Assembly: GCA_022605405.1 (NCBI GenBank)
Contig: JABYQQ010000004.1
Coordinates: 682,001 to 746,000 of the forward strand
Length of the DNA stretch: 64,000 nt
Direction of reading: 5' to 3'
Origin: Earliella scabrosa
Taxonomy: Eukaryota > Basidiomycota > Agaricomycetes > Polyporales > Polyporaceae
Part shown: positions 58,208-64,000 of the stretch, one piece after another
Position numbering within the stretch: position 1 is the first letter of the stretch
How the letters are laid out: every line of letters begins with the position of its first letter
The notes under the pieces: model-generated
Told to the model about the DNA's origin: nothing
Databases searched by the model: none
What the model saw: only the letters and a program-made list of their open reading frames with translations
Position numbers and translations under genes: made by a program

Positions 58208-59294
58208 TCATGGGTGTCCGGTGGTCCCACACCGATCCTCCAGCTCTTGCTCCTCCTTGCGTAACCTGTTCATCGTCGCCTCAAGGACCTTCCTCCGCCT
58301 CTCCTCCGGAGAATCGCTCGCACTGGTCGAGGTGGTGCCACCTAGCGTGTACGTTCCCCGCACGGCGTACTCCTGTGCCTCTGCTTCGAGTGCGGAATGC
58401 GGGGAGTCGAAGCCGGGACTTGTCAAGTGGTGAGTGCCTGCCGCTTGTGCGCGCTCAAACTCCGCGACCTCCTTGTTGAGTGTCGAGTTGAGTTCCTTGA
58501 ACTGGAGCAAAAAGCACCGTAAGCGAGCGTCCCTAGCTCCGAGTACAGTGTGACACCCACGTTGTTGTCATGGTCGCCCCATACGTTGTGGGTGAGCTCG
58601 TGGCACAAGACCCGCCGCACCTCCTTGTACGTCCTGAAGCCGTCGTACCTGTCCGTGCGCAGACGCAGCTTGATCGCCTGTCCGGCATTCACGTTCAGCC
58701 CGAGCAGGTGGGGCTGCTCGTGCGGCGCGAGCTCGGTCAAGACACCGACGGCGAACTGGTGCTTGCGCATGACATGGCGGATCGCAGGGTCGTTCGCGAG
58801 CTTGGTGAGCAAATCGCGGGCAGAGGACGGATTCGGGAGATGGGGCAGAGGCTCTATCCGGTGGAAGGTGTACTGGGAGTCGGCGGAGGGTGTGGAGGGA
58901 CCGGTGGACCGTACCTGATCGTCTTTGTGTGAGATCATGGGGAAAGAGAGGCCTTGGACGACAGACGCACCTTGACCGGCCCCCTCTGAGCCCGCTCCTG
59001 CAGTATGCGTTCCTTGCGCTGATGCTCGCTTTCAGTAGCCTTGAGTCCACCGAGCTCGTCCGCCGTTGGGCCGATCAGTTGTACCTTCATTCCATCCTTG
59101 AAACCGGCCTGCGTGACAGTGGCGTCGCCTGATACGGACTTCTTTCCCTTGAAGAGTAGTTTCTGATTCTCAGGAGGCACGGATGTGAGCTCCTCGAGAC
59201 GAGCCTGGAGGTATGTGAGAGTTGCGTCGGGGAGGACGGAGAGAGGGTGCGCAGTGCCTCTGTAGTTGATGGTGATGTTCAGTTCAGTTGCCAT
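58208..59294 (-). CDS. Ubiquitin-like/WLM metalloprotease (Wss1-like)
   Basis: This is a zinc metalloprotease of the WLM family (Wss1/SPRTN relatives), which acts on DNA-protein crosslinks and sumoylated or ubiquitinated substrates. I chose the start at 59294 (MATELNITINYRGTAHPLSV) because a ubiquitin-like domain begins there, with ENQKLLFKGKK. An intron at about 58921-58973 joins GPVK to VRSTGPS. The WLM part reads RDLLTKLANDPAIRHVM, VGVLTELAP and LLGLNVNAGQAIKLRLRT, then the zinc motif CHELTHNVWGDHDNN. An intron (about 58503-58561) then joins FKELNSTLNKEVAEFERA. The C-terminus is helical and charged, ending DRCGTTGHP, with the stop at 58208-58210. The length is about 320-330 residues. The Ubl-WLM order matches the fungal ubiquitin/metalloprotease fusion proteins, as in fission yeast, rather than budding yeast Wss1. 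Confidence 0.92.
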
Positions 59295-59844
59295 TGAGTT
59301 GGGTAGCTGCAGCAACAAGAATAGATTGTGGTAAGAGTTCAGGCGAGTGTAGACAGTACGGAACGTCGTAGTAGTGGCTAAGTTAGCAGCCAAGTGAGAG
59401 GCGATCACCACCGGTCGCATGCGTAATCCGGCGGCCCGGCGTGATGATGGTGTCATAGGCGCCCGTTCCTAGTCAGTCATTTCGGTGATGTCATCATATC
59501 GAGCTTCAGCTGGTAGCTGCGGTCTGGGGGATACCAATGGGTGTATAGCAGCAAGTTTTAGTAGAACATAATTGGTGGCAATAACATGCTCGAGGGGTCT
59601 GCGAGTTTTTGTGGTGTTGGTTGAGTGCGTTCCTGAAAGTATCGCTTTTGATGTGCCTAGCGAACTTGAACACCTGCCAAAACGGGACATGCACCGGCCA
59701 CGTGTCGGCTGAGAATTCAGGTGAAACTGCGATGCCTCAACTTCCTCGCGTGACCCTTGCCCCCATCCCATTCCATACTTAATCGTCACCTCCACCTTCT
59801 CCTCCTCGTCCTCCACCACGTCGCACGGCCCTCGCTCTTAACCA
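59295..59844. promoter_or_regulatory. Divergent promoter region
   Basis: These 550 bases separate the head-to-head starts of the Wss1-like gene (minus) and the basic/serine-rich gene (plus). No gene was seen; it must contain both promoters. Confidence 0.5.
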
Positions 59845-60830
59845 ATGTCCTCGATATTCCAGGGCCGTCGCAGGCAGCAGAGACCGGTTCCGACGGGAAA
59901 CGACCACGGTATGGATGCTGCCAATCTTGGAGATGACCCTCCCTCACGTCACCGCCCACGTCAATGTACAGATCCATGGGGCATGCGCGATGATGCGGCC
60001 AGCGATGTTGCAGAAGCGAGCGCGTCGGGCTCACGCACGGCCGCAGGCAGGATCATGAACACGATGCGGAAGCTGTCGTACAGTGGTACACCCAAGAAAC
60101 GCGAGCGGGGAGTTGTCGTGCGTGGCCCATTCCCTCTTTCTCGCGTTCACTCATCCTGAGCCCCGTGCAGGAGGGCGGCATGTACTCGACAGCAGCGGAG
60201 AGCAACCCTCCAACGCCATCGGCCTACAGCTTCCACGATAGGCCCGATACACGGCCGACGATCGAGCAAATAGCTATGGGCTTACACATCTCCCGCACGC
60301 CACATCTCCTCCCTCCTCGCTCGTCCTCCTCACCTCACCTACACAATCACCCCCATCACTCTCATAACCGGCGTAGCGTCGACTCGCCACGCTCGCACAG
60401 CCAGCTTCTCACCCGCCCGACCCACCACACGCGCCGAGCGTCCACCTCGGCCGTCATCCTGCCCCCACCCCCACCCCGCTCGTCGCTGAAGAAAACGACG
60501 CGTCCGCCGACCGCGGAGAGCGCGACGCTCGCACCCTCTGCGTCGGATGCCTCGCTGTCCACGTTGACGACCCAAACGTCCAGCGGGCCGGCGACGCCGA
60601 GGTCCGCCCACAGCGCACCCGCAACGTCATTCCCTGGGAAGCTGAGGCTCGAAATGCTCAGACTGCTCCCCAGCAGGAAGGGCTCCTTCTCGGCGGGGAG
60701 CACGCGCTCCGACAGTCCTGGCGTCATGACGCCCTCGTCGGACGCGGACTCGCTCTCCGGAGGGCTCACGCCGCGGAAGTCGGTTCGGTTCTCCCCAGGG
60801 GTCGCCGAGCCGCGAGCAGAGGTGTCGTAA
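59845..60830 (+). CDS. Basic, serine/proline-rich protein of unknown function
   Basis: I do not recognise a named family. Two exons are joined by a phase-0 intron at about 60119-60170 (donor GTGCGTGG, acceptor CCGTGCAG). The protein starts MSSIFQGRRRQQRPVPTG. It carries SGSRTAAGRIMNTMRKLSYS, a basic helix-like stretch. After the intron comes a conserved-looking block, RPTIEQIAMGLHISRTPHLL. The rest is low complexity: His/Ser/Pro runs, RSSLKKTTRPPTAES, and the Ser/Pro tail LTPRKSVRFSPGVAEPRAE. KSVRFSP and other sites look like phosphorylation or PP1-docking (RVxF-type: SVRF) candidates. The total is about 310 residues. I see no signal peptide or membrane segment. Confidence 0.72.
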
Positions 60831-61443
60831 TCCCCGCTGTCCTCTTCATTCGGTTGGTTCATTTGCCCCTCGATCCGGCTCATCTGGTTGCTGCTGTTTA
60901 TGGTGTTTCATTTCGCGACCGCCTGGGACGGTGTGGTCCGAGAGTCGGCTATCTATTGCCTAACTTGCACGTTGTTGAGTGTTCTGCGCACAGTCCTATC
61001 GCATTGTTTCCATCAAGTACTACCGCCATCCCGTATCCAGTCCGTCACATCCCGCATCCCACATTGTAGTTAGAGTAGCACGTCATCCGCACGGAATGCC
61101 TGGAGTTATTACAGTATTGCTGTCTGTAAAAGTAGACAGAATGTCAGCCCTATTTGCATCAAACACAGTGCGGTTGAACTTTGTCCTCAAGCCGTTGACC
61201 TACGTCACTTCGCGCCTACATACGTTCTGCACTGCGCGCGCGTGGACGATGTCGAGCGCCTGGACTGCTTCCGGGCGGGTCCTTGTCCAACTCTTTGTGT
61301 CCTGCCATCATCTTCCGACGCTCGTTCTTTTCTCTTCTCTCTGACGACCTTCCCCACCTCTCGTTTTCTGCTACGACCTCGACGTTCTCTCCGCTACCCC
61401 CTCGAGGTCGTCGAACGGGAGAGCTTGCTAATCAAGATCGAGC
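60831..61443. other. Intergenic region before the DnaJ gene
   Basis: There is no supportable gene. It holds the 3' region of the preceding gene and the DnaJ promoter. Confidence 0.5.
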
Positions 61444-64000
61444 ATGGCGCCGGTAGAGACGGAGTACTATGACCTGGTCCGTCGTCCCTTCATTCTGATT
61501 TCTGGCTGGTGTTAATTGCGGACAGCTGGGAGTGCCCACAGATGTGAACGACACCGACCTGAAGAAGGCGTACCGGAAGCAGGCGATCAAGGTACGTCCT
61601 CGTCCGTTCTCCTACTCCATCCCCGAATATCCCCGCCGCCTCCGCCGCCTCGACGGCGTGTTCATGCTGACGTTTGTTGGCGCAGTACCACCCGGACAAG
61701 AACTCTTCCCCCGACGCCGAGGAGAAGTTCAAGGATATCAGGTCCGTGCTCTCCTTTCTGGACGCATACACTGCCTCTCTGACGGCCCCGTGCAGCAAAG
61801 CGTACCAGATTCTCTCGGATCCGGTGAGTCGTGCAGCCCGCCACACCTGCGCTCGGTCCTTCAACTGTGTGCGACTCTCTAGAACCTCCGCGCGGTGTAC
61901 GACAAGAATGGCGCCAAGATGGTGCGCACTATGATATCATGGTCGTGTCAACGGGCGTGTGCTGACGGGTGCGCGTTCGCAGGTGGACAAGGAAGGCGGA
62001 GTCGGCATGGAGGACGCGGCGGGCTTCTTCGCGAACGTCTTTGGCGGAGAGCGGTTCCGAGACTATGTGAGCATCTTGTTTTCTTCTTATCTCTCGCCAC
62101 CTCCCCTGGCAAATTCGACGCACTGCCCTCTGCGGATGTCTCGCGGAGATTTGGGCACCGATTCATACCAAGAGTCCGGCCACCAGACGGCTCGGGACAG
62201 AGAACCGGGCACGAGATAGGCTAAATCTAGCTGCTCTGCTTCGTTCTCTGCTCCTCCTGTGTAGGCCGGGCGGAGAGAAGGTCTGGCAACGATCGTGCGG
62301 CCGAACCGGTTGACACCGCCAACCGTTTGTTGGGGTTGCTCGCCGCCATGCACAGTGCCGAGCACAGTGACACCACAGAACCCTTTCGCACTCGTGATAA
62401 ACCGCTCGCCGCTTACGTTGATATTTGCAGATCGGTGAGATATCGCTGATGAAGGAGATGACCTCCGTTGCGACAACGATGATGTCCGAGGAGGAAAAGG
62501 CCGAGGTCGAGCGCGAAATGAACGAGGCCGCAGGTACGCCCGCCTCGCCGCCTCCCGTGTCTCCCTCTCCCAGTCCCGCCCCCGCGTCACCCCGCCCCTT
62601 CCCCGCGGACAGCGCTCTCCCCTCTGCGGGCGCAACGCTCGTTCCCTCGCCCGCACGCTCGCCTTCGCCATCGTCGCTCGCCTCGCCCGCACCCGGCACG
62701 CCCGGCCCGGATCGAGACTCAATCGCAACGTCCTCCAAGAGCCCCGCGTCGTCATCGACGACGAACCTGAAGGACAAGGACGTGAATGCGCCTCACCACC
62801 ATCGGGAGAAGGACAGCAAGGAGACGCACGGGAAGAAGCGGTCGAAGCTGACGCCGGAGCAGAAGAAGAAGCTGCAGGAGCTCGAGGAGGAGCGGCGGAA
62901 GAACATGGAGGAGCGGGTCGATACGCTCGTGAAGAAGCTCGTCGACCGCCTGCGGCCGTTCGTGGAGGCGAAGCACCCGGGCGAGAAGGACGACCCGGAG
63001 ACGGTCGCGTTCGAGCGCAAGATGCGGCGCGAGGCGGACGACATGAAGCTCGAGAGCTTTGGCGTCGAGCTGCTGCACACGATCGGGAACATATACATCA
63101 TGAAGGCGACGTCGTTCCTCAAGTCACGCAAGTTCTTGGGCATGTGCGTTGTTGTGCGGTGCTTGTGTTCTGAATGCTTATGCGATCGGCCAGTCCTGGA
63201 TTCTTCTCGAGGCTAAAGGAGAAGGGCGCGATGGCGAAGGACGCGTGGGGAGTCATTGGCAGCGCGTGAGTGGTTCCTTGCGCAATACAAGTGCGGAGGT
63301 GTGTGCTCACTGTGATGGGCTTAGTCTCGGCGTCCAGCAGACAATAGCGGTAAATGGTGTTTGAGATCGTTGTGCAAATATGACACGCTTACGCGCCACC
63401 CGCAGGAAATGGAGAAACTGCAGGCCAAGGGAGAACTCGGCGAAGAGGAGCTGCGCGCACTGGAGGAGGACGTCACCGGCAAGATCATGCTTGCGTCCTG
63501 GCGAGGAACTCGGTTCGAAGTCTCCCAGGTTCTCCGTGAGGTGAGCGTATCCTGTCAGCGTACTCTCGGCCAGGCTCTGACAGATCCCATTCGTGAAGGT
63601 TGTCGACCGTGTCCTGAAGGATCACGATGTATCAGACCAGGTGCTCTACAACAGGGCGAAGGTATGGAGCTTCACTGTCGTTTTGCCATAGGTATCATCG
63701 GAACCTAAAGCTCGATCATAGGGTCTTCTCCTAATCGGTGCGGTGTTCAAGTCGACTGTTCCCGACGAGACCGATGAGGAGCGTCGTGAGCTTGAGCGGT
63801 ATGTGACTACGGAACGGCGACTGTATGATTCGCTAACAACGATACGCACCCCCAGAATGGTCGCAGAGGCTGCAGCCGGCAAGTCTAAGCACCATCAACT
63901 GCGTGCTGCTCAGCGGGCCAAGCAACGGGAGGCGGCGGCGGCAGCAGCAGCATCTGCTGCACATAGTTCAGCAGCCCACTCTAAGGAAGCGCCCCTCGCT
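61444..64000 (+). CDS. DnaJ/DnaJ-X cochaperone, Caj1/Djp1 type (3' partial)
   Basis: This is an Hsp40 cochaperone with an N-terminal J-domain and a C-terminal DnaJ-X domain. The start MAPVETEYYDL at 61444 joins LGVPTDVNDTDLKKAYRKQA across a short intron. The HPD motif is in YHPDKNSSPDAEEKFKDI, and the J-domain ends KAYQILSDPNLRAVYDKNG. Next is GGVGMEDAAGFFANVFGGER, then GEISLMKEMTS after a long intron (about 62068-62431). A Pro/Ser-rich linker follows, then a charged coiled coil (KLTPEQKKKLQELEEERRKN). The X domain has VELLHTIGNIYIMKATSFL, FFSRLKEKGAMAKDAWGVIG and IMLASWRGTRFEVSQVLREV. The Gln/Ala-rich tail continues to the window edge with no stop seen. Yeast relatives act in protein import or as membrane-associated J-proteins; the specific role here is not shown. 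Confidence 0.94.

Noticed and set aside
1..59294. Functional linkage of PSO2 and the Wss1-like protease as a crosslink-repair cluster
   Set aside because: They lie 57 kb apart with many unrelated genes between; co-occurrence in one window is not evidence of linkage.

Overview
This window is nuclear DNA from a filamentous basidiomycete, most likely an Agaricomycete of the Polyporales type. The order is inferred from protein style and not tested. Almost every gene is broken by several short introns of about 50-60 bases with GT..AG ends. Conserved proteins are of eukaryotic type (RPS4, Rpt4, TFIP11, UFD4), two tRNA genes carry anticodon-loop introns, and the middle of the window holds DUF6533 and DUF6534 membrane-protein families, which as I recall are expanded in mushroom-forming fungi. 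All exon joins were made by eye from splice signals and protein family patterns.

Left housekeeping block (1-18.2 kb). It holds a PSO2/SNM1 interstrand-crosslink repair nuclease (minus strand, cut by the left edge), RPS4, the spliceosome-disassembly G-patch protein TFIP11/Ntr1, the HECT ubiquitin ligase UFD4/TRIP12, a 266-bp inverted-repeat element, tRNA-Pro(AGG), the proteasome ATPase RPT4, and a short-chain dehydrogenase. PSO2 and RPS4 share a 322-bp divergent promoter region.

Central accessory island (about 18.2-51 kb). Seven plus-strand tandem paralogues of a seven-TM-like DUF6533 protein lie at 19281, 21616, 24183, 27051, 30409, 33069 and 41199. Two convergent DUF6534 polytopic proteins follow at 44087(+) and 46439-48547(-). 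Between copies F and G sit a large disordered Ser/Asp-rich protein on the minus strand and a 621-bp element with 19-bp perfect inverted ends. The spacers between the paralogues are long and I recognise no genes in them. Copies D and E are the closest pair, and their upstream regions also look related. The paralogues share intron placement, a VSRFLLDLQ-type last membrane segment, and a recurring short motif in the otherwise unconserved C-terminal tail.

Right block (51-64 kb). It holds a single-pass membrane protein, tRNA-Arg(ACG), a secreted serine carboxypeptidase, a small disordered protein with three HGL motifs, a ubiquitin-like/WLM metalloprotease (Wss1-like), a basic/serine-rich protein, and a DnaJ/DnaJ-X cochaperone (Caj1/Djp1 type) cut by the right edge.

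The conserved genes serve general functions: translation, splicing, ubiquitin-proteasome, DNA repair and chaperones. The island looks like a fast-evolving receptor- or sensor-like membrane-protein cluster of unknown function. It is the best candidate for undescribed biology here.
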